Origin: Actinomycetes bacterium
GTDB lineage: Bacteria; Actinomycetota; Thermoleophilia; Solirubrobacterales; Solirubrobacteraceae
NCBI GenBank assembly: GCA_021820105.1
Contig: JAKAED010000015.1
Span: 1 to 40,947 of the forward strand
Length of the DNA: 40,947 nt
Direction of reading: 5' to 3'
Shown piece by piece: positions 30,542 to 39,366 of this stretch. The first letter of the stretch is position 1. Every line of letters begins with the position of its first letter. Below the pieces are notes generated by a model. The model was not told the origin of the DNA. It searched no databases and was given only the letters and a program-made list of their open reading frames with translations. A program made the translations under genes and the position numbers.

Positions 30542-31141
30542 GTGCACCGACTTCTCAAGATGAGCTCTCACCGGCTGCCGTTGGCGCTCGCGGTAGGTGC
30601 ACTCGCCGTGGGCGTGAGCGGTTGCGGGCTCGAGCACCGGACCAACCAACGAAACGTCTCCCAGAACGAGCTCTCCGCCGGCGGCGAGCCCTACTTCTGG
30701 GTCGGACAGGTGACCTACCAGGTGCAGATCTCGCGCCAGCTGGACCCCTACAGCACGGAGGACGTCCAATACCTCGCTGGGGTCAAGGGTGCCCAGAGTC
30801 TGAATCCTCAGCAGTTCTGGTTCGGTGTCTTCCTCTGGGCCAAGAATCAGGCTGGCCACTACGCCTCCACGGCTGACCGCTTCAAGCTGGTCGACTCCAA
30901 CGGGGATGTGTTCACGCCGACTCCGCTGAATCCCTCGGTCAACCCATACGCGTGGACCTCCCAGCGGCTCAGTCCGGATGGGATCGAACCGGGCGGCAAC
31001 ACCACCGCGAGCAACGGCCCCACCGGCGGATCGCTGATCCTCTTCAAGCTGAACCAGAGTGTCTACTCCAACCGTCCACTGACGCTTGAGATCTACGCTC
31101 CGGGAAGCACCAAGCCGTCAAAGGTGTCGCTCGACCTCTGA
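30542..31141 (+). CDS. Putative lipoprotein of unknown function
   Basis: This 199-residue protein starts at GTG 30542. The N-terminus has MHRLLKMSSHR, a hydrophobic stretch LALAVGALAVGV, and a lipobox-like VSGC before GLEHR, so it is likely a surface lipoprotein. The mature part contains FWVGQVTYQVQISRQLDPY and ADRFKLVDSNGDVFTPTPLN, a beta-rich pattern like the DUF4352/telomere-like extracellular immunoglobulin fold. Attachment to that family is tentative. It lies 27 bp after the SRPBCC gene and 46 bp before the next gene, probably one transcript. Confidence 0.72.
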   Translation: MHRLLKMSSHRLPLALAVGALAVGVSGCGLEHRTNQRNVSQNELSAGGEPYFWVGQVTYQVQISRQLDPYSTEDVQYLAGVKGAQSLNPQQFWFGVFLWAKNQAGHYASTADRFKLVDSNGDVFTPTPLNPSVNPYAWTSQRLSPDGIEPGGNTTASNGPTGGSLILFKLNQSVYSNRPLTLEIYAPGSTKPSKVSLDL

Positions 31142-31187
31142 GCAACGCTTGCGCTGAAGCCGGGGACTGTATCCTCCGCGTCAGATC

Positions 31188-31868
31188 ATGGGGGCCAGCG
31201 TCATCTGCATATCGTCGTCCGACGGCTCCGCGGGCGAGCAGGTGGCCGTTGCTGTGGCCGGCTCGCTTGGCTTTCCCGTGGTGAGCGAGGAGATCCTGAT
31301 TCGTGCCGCTGCGGAGGCGGGAGTCAGCTTGGAGGCTGTCGCCGACGTTGAACGTCGCAAGACCTTCATGTCCAGGATCGTTGGCAGGCTGGTGCCCAGT
31401 GCCGCAGCCACGGATCCGGTCTTCAGCAGCTCCCTGGACGCCCAGGTGACTGCCAGCCTGATTGGTGTGGCGCTGCCCGCGAACACGGGCGCGAGGCGCA
31501 GCGAGGACGAGCTGCGCGGCATGATCAGATCAGCCATCGACGAGTACATGGCTCACGGCGACGTGGTGATCTTCGCGCACGCAGCCTCACAATCGCTGGC
31601 GGGCCGCGCCGGTGTGTTGCGCGTGCTGGTCACAGGCTCTCAGCAGGCCAGGAGCGCGAGACTCGCTGAGCAGCGCCGGCTCAGCGCCGGCGAGGCGGAA
31701 TCGCTCGTCAGGACCGGAGATGCCAACCGGGCCGACTACCTGAAGCGCTTCTACGGGATCGAGCACGAGAACGACTCGCTCTACGACATCGTCGTCAACA
31801 CCGACGGCCTGAGCGTGGAAGCCGCAGCTCAGCAGGTGCTGCTGGCGGCCGCTGCGATCGGCGGCTGA
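31188..31868 (+). CDS. Cytidylate kinase-like family protein
   Basis: This 226-residue protein resembles the Cytidylate_kin2 group of P-loop kinases. The first strand and loop are VICISSSDGSAGEQVA, in which GSAGEQVA stands where the family usually has GSGG-x-x-IA. PVVSEEILIRAAAEAG and a late ANRADYLKRFYGIEHENDSLYDIVVNTD are also typical, the last part matching the substrate-side lid. A nucleotide kinase role is inferred. Most of these proteins have no experimental function. The ATG at 31188 is the only good start. Confidence 0.72.
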   Translation: MGASVICISSSDGSAGEQVAVAVAGSLGFPVVSEEILIRAAAEAGVSLEAVADVERRKTFMSRIVGRLVPSAAATDPVFSSSLDAQVTASLIGVALPANTGARRSEDELRGMIRSAIDEYMAHGDVVIFAHAASQSLAGRAGVLRVLVTGSQQARSARLAEQRRLSAGEAESLVRTGDANRADYLKRFYGIEHENDSLYDIVVNTDGLSVEAAAQQVLLAAAAIGG

Positions 31869-31917
31869 AGGCGCAGGTGGTGCGCGCCCTGAGCGCGCGC
31901 GCCCTAAGCTCCCCCCG

Positions 31918-33090
31918 GTGACGTTCGTTGACGGCGTGATCATTGTGCTGGTGGCGCTGATGGCGCTCCAGGGGTTCGCCCGTGGCTTTCTTGTCGGGGC
32001 CGCAGCGCTCGCCGGCTTCGTTGGCGGCGCCATCATCGGCTCACGGCTGGCGCCGCTGGTGCTGTCAGGCGGCGCGCGATCCCCCTACGCCGGCCTGCTG
32101 GGCTTGGGCGGAGCGGTCCTGTTGGGCGCGCTGCTCGGCTCCATCTTCGAGGGCTTTGCCCGCCGCGCACGGCGGCTGATGTGGCTGCCTGGTCTGCGCG
32201 TGATCGACGGCGCCCTGGGAGCAGTGATGACGGCCTGCATCGGCCTTGGGATGGCCTGGATCGCGGGAGCGGTGCTGCTGCAGAGCTCAACCCAGCTGAA
32301 GCTGCCCTCGAGCATCCGTCACGGTCTGGCCGACTCCGTGATCCTGCGCGACCTCAACGGCGCGCTGCCGCCGTCCGGGCCGATCCTGAACGCGCTTGGC
32401 CGGATCGATCCACTGCCCAGCATCAACGGGACCGTTGCCGCTGTTCCCGCCCCCAACCTCGCGGTGATACGAGACGCCGGCGTTGTGCGGGCTGCGTCAT
32501 CCGTGGTGCGGATTCTCGGAACCGCATGCAACCTGGGTATCGAGGGCAGCGGCTGGGTCGCCGGCAATGGCCTGGTGGTCACCAACGCGCATGTTGTCGC
32601 CGGTGAGCGATACACGTCCGTGCAGCCACGCGGCCTGGGCCCGGAGCTGCCCTCGCGAGTGGTCGTCTTCGATCCGCACAACGACATTGCGATTCTGCGT
32701 GTGCCGGCGCTGGTGGCACCGGCACTCTCGCTCGTCGGCACGCCGCGGGTCGGGGCAGCGGGCGCGATCCTGGGGTTCCCGCTGAACGGCCCCTTTGACG
32801 CGCGCCCCGCGCGCCTCGGCTCCACCGAGCTGACGAGCACGACCAACGCCTACGGAAGACCGACCGTACGCTGGATCAGCTCCCTCCGAGGACTGGTCAG
32901 GTCGGGCAATTCCGGCGGTCCGCTGGTCAACGGCGCCGGCCGTGTGATCGGCACCATCTTCGCGGAGATCACCAACGCGCCGGCCAATCGACCGAGCGGC
33001 CTGGCGGTACCCAACCGGATCGTCAGACGGGAGCTGAGCGTGGCCCGCAATCGGACTCAGGGTGTCAGCACCCGGGGTTGCGCGGAGTAG
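31918..33090 (+). CDS. MarP-like membrane serine protease (CvpA + trypsin-like domains)
   Basis: This 390-residue protein has four N-terminal transmembrane helices of the CvpA type (FVDGVIIVLVALMALQGFARGF and on), then an extracytoplasmic trypsin-like protease domain from about residue 185. The catalytic triad is H225 in TNAHVVAG, D256 in HNDIAIL and S332 in SGNSGGPLV. Two Cys residues (C206 and C386 by my count) could form a disulfide. The architecture matches MarP of Mycobacterium, which handles acid and oxidative stress through cell-wall hydrolases. The same role here is inference. The start is GTG 31918. Confidence 0.88.
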   Translation: MTFVDGVIIVLVALMALQGFARGFLVGAAALAGFVGGAIIGSRLAPLVLSGGARSPYAGLLGLGGAVLLGALLGSIFEGFARRARRLMWLPGLRVIDGALGAVMTACIGLGMAWIAGAVLLQSSTQLKLPSSIRHGLADSVILRDLNGALPPSGPILNALGRIDPLPSINGTVAAVPAPNLAVIRDAGVVRAASSVVRILGTACNLGIEGSGWVAGNGLVVTNAHVVAGERYTSVQPRGLGPELPSRVVVFDPHNDIAILRVPALVAPALSLVGTPRVGAAGAILGFPLNGPFDARPARLGSTELTSTTNAYGRPTVRWISSLRGLVRSGNSGGPLVNGAGRVIGTIFAEITNAPANRPSGLAVPNRIVRRELSVARNRTQGVSTRGCAE

Positions 33091-33133
33091 TCAGTCCGGG
33101 TAAGGCTTGACGGACCGCTACGCTGCTGACCCC

Positions 33134-35398
33134 ATGGGCAAGACACTGGTCATAGCCGAGAAGCCATCCGTTGGACGCGACCTCAGCAGGGTGCTCCCTG
33201 GCCCGTTCACCAAGGGCGAGGGTGTGCTCGAGGGGCCAGATCACATCATCACCTGGGCCGTCGGCCACCTGGTGCAGCTGGCCGACCCCGACGAATACGA
33301 CCAGAAGTACGCCAAGTGGCGGATGCCTGACCTGCCGATCCTGCCAAGGAAGTTCAAGCTCGTGGTGCGCGACGAGCGCTCCAAGAAGCAGATGAACGCG
33401 GTCAAGCGCGAACTGGATCGGGCCGACGTTGACCAGGTCGTCAATGCCTGCGATGCGGGACGTGAGGGCGAACTGATCTTCGCCTACCTGTATGAGAAGG
33501 CGGGCAGCAAGCTCCCCGTCATGCGCCTGTGGCTCAACTCGATGACCACCTCGGCGATCCGTGAGGCCTTTGCCACGCTGCGACCGGCCGACCAGTTCCA
33601 CACGCTCGAGGAGGCGGCCCGCTCCCGCTCGGAGGCTGACTGGATCGTCGGCATGAACGCGACCCGGGCGGCCACGATCCGCCTGCGCAGCTCCTTTGAT
33701 GGAGCCGTGTCACTCGGCCGTGTGCAGACCCCAACACTCGCGATCCTCGCCCGCCGTGAGCAGGAGATCCGCGACTTCAAGCCTGAGCCCTACTGGATCG
33801 TCGACGCTCGCTTCTTGGCGCTGCCCGAGGAGCCCCGGCGCGCCTATGACGGCCGCTTCCACGCGGGCGCCAATCCCCGCATCGCGTCCGAGCAGGAGGC
33901 CCGGGAGATCGTCGCTGCGTGTGAGGGCAACACGGGCACGATCACGAAGGTTGAGAGGCGCGAGAGCAAGGACCGCGCGCCGCTGCTCTACGACCTCACG
34001 TCGCTGCAGCGCGAGGCCTCGAACCGCTATGGCTACACCGCCTCGCACACGCTCTCATGTGCCCAGCGCCTGTATGAGGAGCACAAGGCGCTCACCTATC
34101 CGCGCACCAACTCCCGCTACATCACCAGCGACATGATCCCCGACATCAAGCCGATCGCCGAGCTGGTCGGCAGACAGCGTGAGTACGCGACCGCCGCCGG
34201 CTACGTCACCGGGCTTGACGTGCTGCCGCTGGGGCGGGTCGTCAACAACGAGAAGGTCTCAGACCACCACGCGATCATTCCGACGCTGGCTGAGAGCCAT
34301 CCTGTCGAGAAGATGCGCGAGGATGACCGCCGGGTCTACGACATGGTCGTGCGCCGCTTCCTCGCCGTTTTCCACCCTGAGGCCGTGTTCGAGAACACAC
34401 GGGTCGAGACGACCGTCGGCACCCACGTCTTCCGCACCCGCGGCAAGCTGCTGCTCGTTCCCGGTTGGCGCGGTGTGTACGGGGAGGGTGTCGCCGCCGA
34501 CTCTGGCGCCGGCAACACGGATGATGACGATGAGGGTGTCGACCAGCAGCTGCCCAAGCTCGAGCAGGGTGAGCAGTCGAAGGTGCATCGCGTCGCGCTG
34601 GAGGGCAAGGAGACCAAGCCGCCCCGGCGCTACTCCGACGCCAGCCTGCTGGCGGCGATGGAGACAGCCGGCAAACTGGTTGACGACGAGGAGCTGCGCG
34701 AGGCGATGAAGGAGTCCGGGATCGGGACTCCGGCCACGCGCGCAGCGATCATCGAGCGCCTCCTCCAGGTCGGCTACATAGAGCGTGACGGACGCGCTCT
34801 GGTCGTCACCGAGAAGGGCATGAACGTGATCCGCCTGCTTGGAGAACATGCGCTCACCTCGCCGTCGCTGACCGGCGAGTGGGAGCATCGGCTGGCCAAG
34901 ATCGAGACCGGCGCGGACACCCGCAAGGCGTTCATGGCCGACATCGCCAAGTTCGCCGAGGAGACCGTCAACCAGCTCGATACGACCCTCAAGGACGTGC
35001 GTATCCCGCGCGCGAACCTGGGTCCGTGCCCGGTATGCGGTCAGGACATCGTGGAGAACCGCAAGGGCTACTCATGCTGGTCGCGAACGGATCCGGGCTG
35101 CGGCTTTGTGATCTGGAAGGCCAAGGCCGGCAAGAACCTGACGACGGCCATTGCCAAGGAGCTGATCAAGACCGGCCGGACCGAGCGGCCCGTCACCGGT
35201 TTCAAGAGTCGCGCGGGCAAGAGCTTCCGGTCGCGCCTGGCGCTCCAGCAGACCGAGGAGGGCCGCTGGCGAGTCGAGTTCGACGAGCCCTGGGCGAAGG
35301 AGGGCGCCAAGCCGCCCGAGGCTGAGGACGCCGGCTCGGAGGAAGCAGCCGCCGATCCGGGCACGCGGGCGGACGAGGACTCCGCGGCCGCCGCCTGA
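33134..35398 (+). CDS. topB: DNA topoisomerase III (type IA)
   Basis: This 754-residue protein has TOPRIM motifs KTLVIAEKPSVGRDL at the N-terminus and CDAGREGELIF at about 110. The catalytic tyrosine is Y329 in YPRTNSRYITSDM, and VSLGRVQTPTLAIL lies in domain IV. The C-terminus holds a zinc motif, CPVCGQ followed by CWSRTDPGCGF. A short acidic insertion (NTDDDDEGVDQQ) sits near residue 465. TopB relaxes negative supercoils and unlinks replicating DNA. Since actinobacteria use TopA as the main enzyme, this is an accessory topoisomerase. An in-frame GTG or TTG upstream at 33107 is possible, but ATG 33134 begins the conserved domain. Confidence 0.94.
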   Translation: MGKTLVIAEKPSVGRDLSRVLPGPFTKGEGVLEGPDHIITWAVGHLVQLADPDEYDQKYAKWRMPDLPILPRKFKLVVRDERSKKQMNAVKRELDRADVDQVVNACDAGREGELIFAYLYEKAGSKLPVMRLWLNSMTTSAIREAFATLRPADQFHTLEEAARSRSEADWIVGMNATRAATIRLRSSFDGAVSLGRVQTPTLAILARREQEIRDFKPEPYWIVDARFLALPEEPRRAYDGRFHAGANPRIASEQEAREIVAACEGNTGTITKVERRESKDRAPLLYDLTSLQREASNRYGYTASHTLSCAQRLYEEHKALTYPRTNSRYITSDMIPDIKPIAELVGRQREYATAAGYVTGLDVLPLGRVVNNEKVSDHHAIIPTLAESHPVEKMREDDRRVYDMVVRRFLAVFHPEAVFENTRVETTVGTHVFRTRGKLLLVPGWRGVYGEGVAADSGAGNTDDDDEGVDQQLPKLEQGEQSKVHRVALEGKETKPPRRYSDASLLAAMETAGKLVDDEELREAMKESGIGTPATRAAIIERLLQVGYIERDGRALVVTEKGMNVIRLLGEHALTSPSLTGEWEHRLAKIETGADTRKAFMADIAKFAEETVNQLDTTLKDVRIPRANLGPCPVCGQDIVENRKGYSCWSRTDPGCGFVIWKAKAGKNLTTAIAKELIKTGRTERPVTGFKSRAGKSFRSRLALQQTEEGRWRVEFDEPWAKEGAKPPEAEDAGSEEAAADPGTRADEDSAAAA

Positions 35399-35399
35399 A

Positions 35400-36875
35400 T
35401 CAGACGGACCTTGTTGCGGTCGCGGTGGCCGCCATACCTGGCTCCGGACGCCGGCCGCTGCTCAGCGGCAGGTCGAGGACAAAGGCAGCACCGCCTGCCG
35501 GCGCGTCGGTGACTCTGACCGAGCCGTGGTGCGCCTCGGTGATGGCCCGCACGATCGCGAGCCCCAAACCGGCGCCACCGTCCGCGCGCGCCCGTGCCCG
35601 ATCGGTGCGATAAAAGCGCTCAAAGACGCGCTCGCGTAGGTCGGGGTCGATCCCCGGCCCGTCGTCGCTGACGGTGACACGGACAACATCGGCTCCACGC
35701 CGGCTCACATCAACTCGCACCAGGCCGTCCGGCGCCTGGGTCTGCGCCACCGCGTTGCGTGCCAGGTTGCGCAACGCCTGCGCCAGGCGGTCGGGATCGG
35801 CCCAGACGACCACCGGCTCCAGATGGCCCAACTCGAAGTTGCGCTCAGCGGTCAGGCTGAGCCCGTCCCAGAGCTCGGTCACCAGTGCGTCGAGCCTGAG
35901 CTCGACGGGGCGCAGGAAGTCGTCACGGTCCGACTGTGCCAGCAGCAGCAGGTCATCCACCAGACGCGACAGGCGCGCGATCTCACCCTGCATGAGGCGC
36001 TGCACGCGCTCCAGTTCCTCAGGTGACAGCGACCCATCGTCACGGTCTCCGCCATCAAGCACATCCAGTTGTCCGCGCAGCACCGTCAACGGCGTGCGCA
36101 GCTCATGTGAGGCATCGGCAACGAACTCACGCTGAGCCGCGAACGCACCCGCCAGGCGGTCCAGCATGTGATTCAGCGCCTCCGCCATGACCTGCAGCTC
36201 GTTGCCGGAGCCGCTGGGCAGATGGATGCGTGGGCTCAGGTCGCCCGCGTCGATGCGCGCGGCCACCTCAGCTGACCGACGGATCGGACCCGTGATCCGT
36301 GTCCCGAGCAGGTAGGCGGCGAGCAGCGCCAGGGCGAGCCCAACCGCACCCGCCAGCTCAAATGAGTGGCGCACCACCTCCTGGGCGTGCTCGACCGTCT
36401 CAAGCGGCTCTCCGGCGCCGGCGTATGCGGTTGTCCCGGCGATCCGGAACCTGACCTCGAACAATCGCACGGCGCCGGAGTCCGCCGCAGCCTTGGTGCT
36501 GTAGCCCACCTGCGGCTGCGTGAGCCGCAGTCCGTAGCCGTTCTCCAGTCTCTGGGACACACCGTTCTCCCGGGAATCAGGGCGCCCGTAGCCGAACAGC
36601 TCCGGGTGATTGCTGGCTGTGCCCGAGCCTGGGATCAGCACGAACAGCAGCATGTTGGAGTCGCGGAACGGCTGTGTCCCGGCATATCGTGCCGCGCGCG
36701 TAAGCGCCGCCGTCGCCGTTGGCACCCGGCGCTGTTGGATCGCGTCCTTCAGCTGCAGCGCGCTGTTGCGCACAGACCGGTCGATCTGGGCACGCAGCTG
36801 CGAGCCGGTGGATCGGTAGACAAAGGCGAAGGTCGCCGCCAGCACGACCAGGACGACCACCGCGACACCCGCCAT
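35400..36875 (-). CDS. Two-component sensor histidine kinase
   Basis: From ATG 36875 the protein has 491 residues. An N-terminal membrane helix (VAVVVLVVLAATFAFVY), an extracytoplasmic domain of about 150 residues, a second helix (AGAVGLALALLAAYLLG) and a HAMP domain (RITGPIRRSAEVAARIDAGDL) lead into the kinase. The phosphoacceptor is the His in DASHELRTPLTVLR. The N-box is RNLARNAV, with G1 DDGPGI and G2 GGAGLGLAIV. A CTG codon 42 bp upstream (36917) overlaps the regulator stop as CTGA, lies behind GAGGAG and would add a more usual N-terminus (LRRLRLPDSL). The sensed signal is unknown. It is co-transcribed with the regulator gene. Confidence 0.93.
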   Translation of the reverse strand: MAGVAVVVLVVLAATFAFVYRSTGSQLRAQIDRSVRNSALQLKDAIQQRRVPTATAALTRAARYAGTQPFRDSNMLLFVLIPGSGTASNHPELFGYGRPDSRENGVSQRLENGYGLRLTQPQVGYSTKAAADSGAVRLFEVRFRIAGTTAYAGAGEPLETVEHAQEVVRHSFELAGAVGLALALLAAYLLGTRITGPIRRSAEVAARIDAGDLSPRIHLPSGSGNELQVMAEALNHMLDRLAGAFAAQREFVADASHELRTPLTVLRGQLDVLDGGDRDDGSLSPEELERVQRLMQGEIARLSRLVDDLLLLAQSDRDDFLRPVELRLDALVTELWDGLSLTAERNFELGHLEPVVVWADPDRLAQALRNLARNAVAQTQAPDGLVRVDVSRRGADVVRVTVSDDGPGIDPDLRERVFERFYRTDRARARADGGAGLGLAIVRAITEAHHGSVRVTDAPAGGAAFVLDLPLSSGRRPEPGMAATATATRSV

Positions 36876-36913
36876 CAGGCGTCCCCGCAGACTGTCGGGT
36901 AGCCGCAGCCGCC

Positions 36914-37585
36914 TCAGCTGGGCTCCTCGTCGAAGCGATAGCCGACGGAACGCACGGTCCTGATCGGTGCCGGTCGGTCAGCTGTGCCCAGCTTGCGGCG
37001 CAGGTATCCGATGTAGACCTCCAGGACGTTGGTCCCTGGATCGTGGTTGTAGCCCCACACCGCACGCAGGATCTCCTCGCGTGAGAGGACGTTCGGTCGG
37101 TTCTGCGCCAGGTAGACCAGCAGCTCAAACTCCGTGGTCGAGAGCCGCACCGGCTCACCATCCATCAGCACCTGGCGTGAGAGCAGGTCGATGCGCAGAG
37201 CCTCCGTTCTGATCGACGCGGAGCCACGGGAGGCGGAGCGCAGCTGCGCGCGGATCCGAGCGGCCAGCTCCGCGACGGCGAACGGCTTGACGAGGTAGTC
37301 CACAGCGCCGTTATCGAGCCCGGCGATCCGGTCCTCCACCTCGCCACGGGCCGTCAGCACCACCACCGGCAGCTCCGGTCGCTGGGAGTTCAGGCTACGG
37401 AGCACCTCCATGCCGCCCAGCTTCGGCAGCATCAGGTCCAGGACCACAAGCTCGATGTCCGGGTTCAGTGCCCGCGCGAGCCCGGCCTCGCCATCGCCTG
37501 CGGTGACAACCTGAAAGCCCTGGCGCCGGAGACCACGCTCGACGAAGTCGACGATCCCGGGCTCGTCCTCAACAACCAGGATCAT
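36914..37585 (-). CDS. OmpR/PhoB-type response regulator
   Basis: This 223-residue protein has a receiver domain (residues 1-115) with acidic pocket E6-D7, phosphoacceptor D50 in VVLDLML, T78 in VVVLTARG and K100 in DYLVKPF. A winged-helix DNA-binding domain follows (about 128-220) with LSTTEFELLVYLAQN, REEILRAVWGY and TNVLEVYIGYLRRKLG. It shares a 112-bp divergent region with the redox operon on the other strand, so both may be its targets. The kinase gene follows at once, with a possible 4-bp overlap. Confidence 0.95.
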   Translation of the reverse strand: MILVVEDEPGIVDFVERGLRRQGFQVVTAGDGEAGLARALNPDIELVVLDLMLPKLGGMEVLRSLNSQRPELPVVVLTARGEVEDRIAGLDNGAVDYLVKPFAVAELAARIRAQLRSASRGSASIRTEALRIDLLSRQVLMDGEPVRLSTTEFELLVYLAQNRPNVLSREEILRAVWGYNHDPGTNVLEVYIGYLRRKLGTADRPAPIRTVRSVGYRFDEEPS

Positions 37586-37697
37586 GTCGAGATCATAGGC
37601 TTCGTAACGAACGGCGCGGTTTCCTGCTGGATCTTTAAGAGAGTTTTCTAACTGCTCTGTCAGGCCGGATTAAGCGAAGCCCACCAGATTTGGTCAC
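37586..37697. promoter_or_regulatory. Shared divergent control region of the two-component system and redox operon
   Basis: These 112 bp separate the response regulator (minus strand) from the membrane-cytochrome gene (plus strand). The middle is AT-rich: CTTTAAGAGAGTTTTCTAAC lies at about 37632-37651 and CGGATTAAGCG further right. OmpR-type regulators bind direct repeats in such spacers. I could not define a repeat with confidence, so binding is inferred from the layout. Confidence 0.4.
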
Positions 37698-38414
37698 ATG
37701 GCCTTGACCGAACCTCTCTCTCCTCCTCGCGCGCGCGTGGTCAAACGTTCGCCCCTCAGCCGGATCTTCGGTGGGGGAACCGATGGCAATGAGCAGCTGA
37801 CAGCGGTCACTGCCGTGATCCTGCTGGCGCTGTTCGCCGTGCTGGGCATCTCCATTCTGCGCCTCAGCCAGTTGCTGTGGCTACACCTCTTCCTCGGTGT
37901 CCTGCTTGCCGGGCCTGTAGCCCTCAAGCTGGCCAGTACCGGCTACCGCTTCATCCGCTACTACACCGGCAACAACGCCTACAGACGCAAGGGACCGCCG
38001 CACCCGCTGATGCGGCTGTTGGGGCCGTTCGTGATCCTCACCACGATCGGTGTCTTCCTGACCGGCCTGCTGCTGCTGATCGACGGCCCCGGAGCATCAA
38101 TGACGTTGCGCACGCTGCACAAGGGCACGTTCATCCTGTGGCTCGGCGCGGTGGGCATTCACGTCCTGGGACACCTTGCAGAGCTGCCGACCGCGCTCCG
38201 AGCGGTCAGCCGTGCAGAGCGCCGCGCCCGCGGGCGCATCCGGCAGAGCGTCAGCAGTCACGCCATGCCCGGGTCATCGGGACGTGCCCTGGCCGTGCTG
38301 ATCGCGCTGGGCGCCGGCGTCGTGCTCGCGCTGCTCTTCCTGCCACAGATCCACGCCTGGACCCAGGGTGGGCTCTACGACCCCCGCTACTTCCACTCGC
38401 TCCCCACAGGATGA
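37698..38414 (+). CDS. Multi-pass membrane protein, cytochrome b561-like
   Basis: This 238-residue protein has about five membrane helices: ILLALFAVLGISILRL, LLWLHLFLGVLLAGPVAL, FVILTTIGVFLTGLLLL, FILWLGAVGIHVLGHL and VLIALGAGVVLALLFL. Histidines inside or at the ends of helices (H63 in LWLHLF, H in TLHKGTF and two in GIHVLGH) are placed as heme-b ligands would be, suggesting a b-type cytochrome. An Arg-rich loop follows. The family name is tentative. It heads a tightly packed five-gene redox operon and overlaps the next gene by 4 bp (ATGA). Confidence 0.7.
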   Translation: MALTEPLSPPRARVVKRSPLSRIFGGGTDGNEQLTAVTAVILLALFAVLGISILRLSQLLWLHLFLGVLLAGPVALKLASTGYRFIRYYTGNNAYRRKGPPHPLMRLLGPFVILTTIGVFLTGLLLLIDGPGASMTLRTLHKGTFILWLGAVGIHVLGHLAELPTALRAVSRAERRARGRIRQSVSSHAMPGSSGRALAVLIALGAGVVLALLFLPQIHAWTQGGLYDPRYFHSLPTG

Positions 38415-38767
38415 GGACACGCGCCCAGGCGAGCCGTGACGCAGCGCTGCGCCGGCTCACACGTGTGAACCGTTCGCTGGCTGCTGCCGCCGTCGTCGGT
38501 GTCGGCGTGCTCACCGACATCATCGCGCAGACGCCCGTCCACCACTCGCACGCGACCTATGCCAGCGTCGCCTCTGCGCCAGGCGCCGGTTCGACGGCCC
38601 GGTCGCCTGCGCCCGCGCGCCAGCACACGCGCCCCCAGATCCAGACCAACGGGGGCGGATCCTCAACAGGTTCAAGCTCAGGCTCGTCCAGTGCGGTCGT
38701 TTCAGCCCCGGCACCGGCGCCCCAACCTGCACCCGCGCCGGTGGTGGCGGTCTCCGGAGGCAGCTGA
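38411..38767 (+). CDS. Membrane-anchored Pro/Ala/Ser-rich protein of unknown function
   Basis: This 118-residue protein has one N-terminal membrane helix (RSLAAAAVVGVGVLTDIIAQ) after an Arg-rich start. The rest is low-complexity: a Ser/Gly run (SSTGSSSGSSS) and Pro/Ala repeats (PAPAPQPAPAPV), likely an unfolded segment outside the membrane. It starts at an ATG overlapping the cytochrome stop and ends sharing one base with the next gene's ATG. I recognise no domain. Coupled translation with redox partners suggests a small subunit or tether, which is inference. Confidence 0.7.
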   Translation: MRTRAQASRDAALRRLTRVNRSLAAAAVVGVGVLTDIIAQTPVHHSHATYASVASAPGAGSTARSPAPARQHTRPQIQTNGGGSSTGSSSGSSSAVVSAPAPAPQPAPAPVVAVSGGS

Positions 38768-39366
38768 TGGCGATTGCGGCGGTTGGCGTGGTCTCGCCCG
38801 CCTACTGGTATTTGACCCGCGCCACCGGAGTGATGAGCCTGCTGCTGCTCACCTGCGTGGTCGCGCTGGGGGTGGCCAATGCGGCACGCTTGACGACATC
38901 ATCCTGGCCGCGCTTCCTGACCGACGGTGTGCACCGCCGAGCCTCGATGCTGGCGCTGGCGTTTCTCGCCATCCACATCATCACGACAGTTCTGGACACA
39001 TTCGTGTCGATCAGCCTCTTTGACGCCGTGATCCCGTTCATCGGGAGCTACCGACCGTTCTGGCTTGGGCTCGGTGCTGCCGCATTTGACATGCTGTTGG
39101 CCGTGTGGATCTCAAGTCTGCTGCGGGCTCGCGTCGGCGCCAGGACATGGCGCTCGCTGCACTGGCTGGCGTACGCCTGCTGGCCGGTTGCAGTACTCCA
39201 CTCGATTGGAACGGGCACCGACGTCCATCAGGGCTGGATGTTTGCGGTGTACGTGGTCTGCGTCGCGGTGTTGATCGTGGCTCTATGGGTGCGGCTGCGG
39301 GCCGGCGCCTACATGGACTCCGTCGGGCGGACCGCGGTGGGGGCCGCTGAGGCGCGGGGCAGATGA
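38767..39366 (+). CDS. Ferric reductase-like membrane protein
   Basis: This 199-residue protein has about six membrane helices and matches the ferric-reductase-like transmembrane domain (heme b, YedZ/NOX-related). The tell-tale histidines are in LAFLAIHIITTVLD, RSLHWLAYACWPVAVLHSIGTGTD and GVHRRAS, so two heme-b sites across the membrane are possible. It has no FAD/NAD reductase domain of its own; the NuoF-like protein downstream could serve that role. The start ATG at 38767 shares a base with the previous stop, and the end overlaps the next gene by 4 bp. Confidence 0.8.
   Translation: MAIAAVGVVSPAYWYLTRATGVMSLLLLTCVVALGVANAARLTTSSWPRFLTDGVHRRASMLALAFLAIHIITTVLDTFVSISLFDAVIPFIGSYRPFWLGLGAAAFDMLLAVWISSLLRARVGARTWRSLHWLAYACWPVAVLHSIGTGTDVHQGWMFAVYVVCVAVLIVALWVRLRAGAYMDSVGRTAVGAAEARGR

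Noticed and set aside
31188-31260. Cytidylate-kinase-like protein as a dead kinase with a broken P-loop
   Set aside because: The GSAGEQVA loop deviates from GxxxxGK[ST], but relatives in this family naturally have a GSGG-type loop, so loss of function is not shown.
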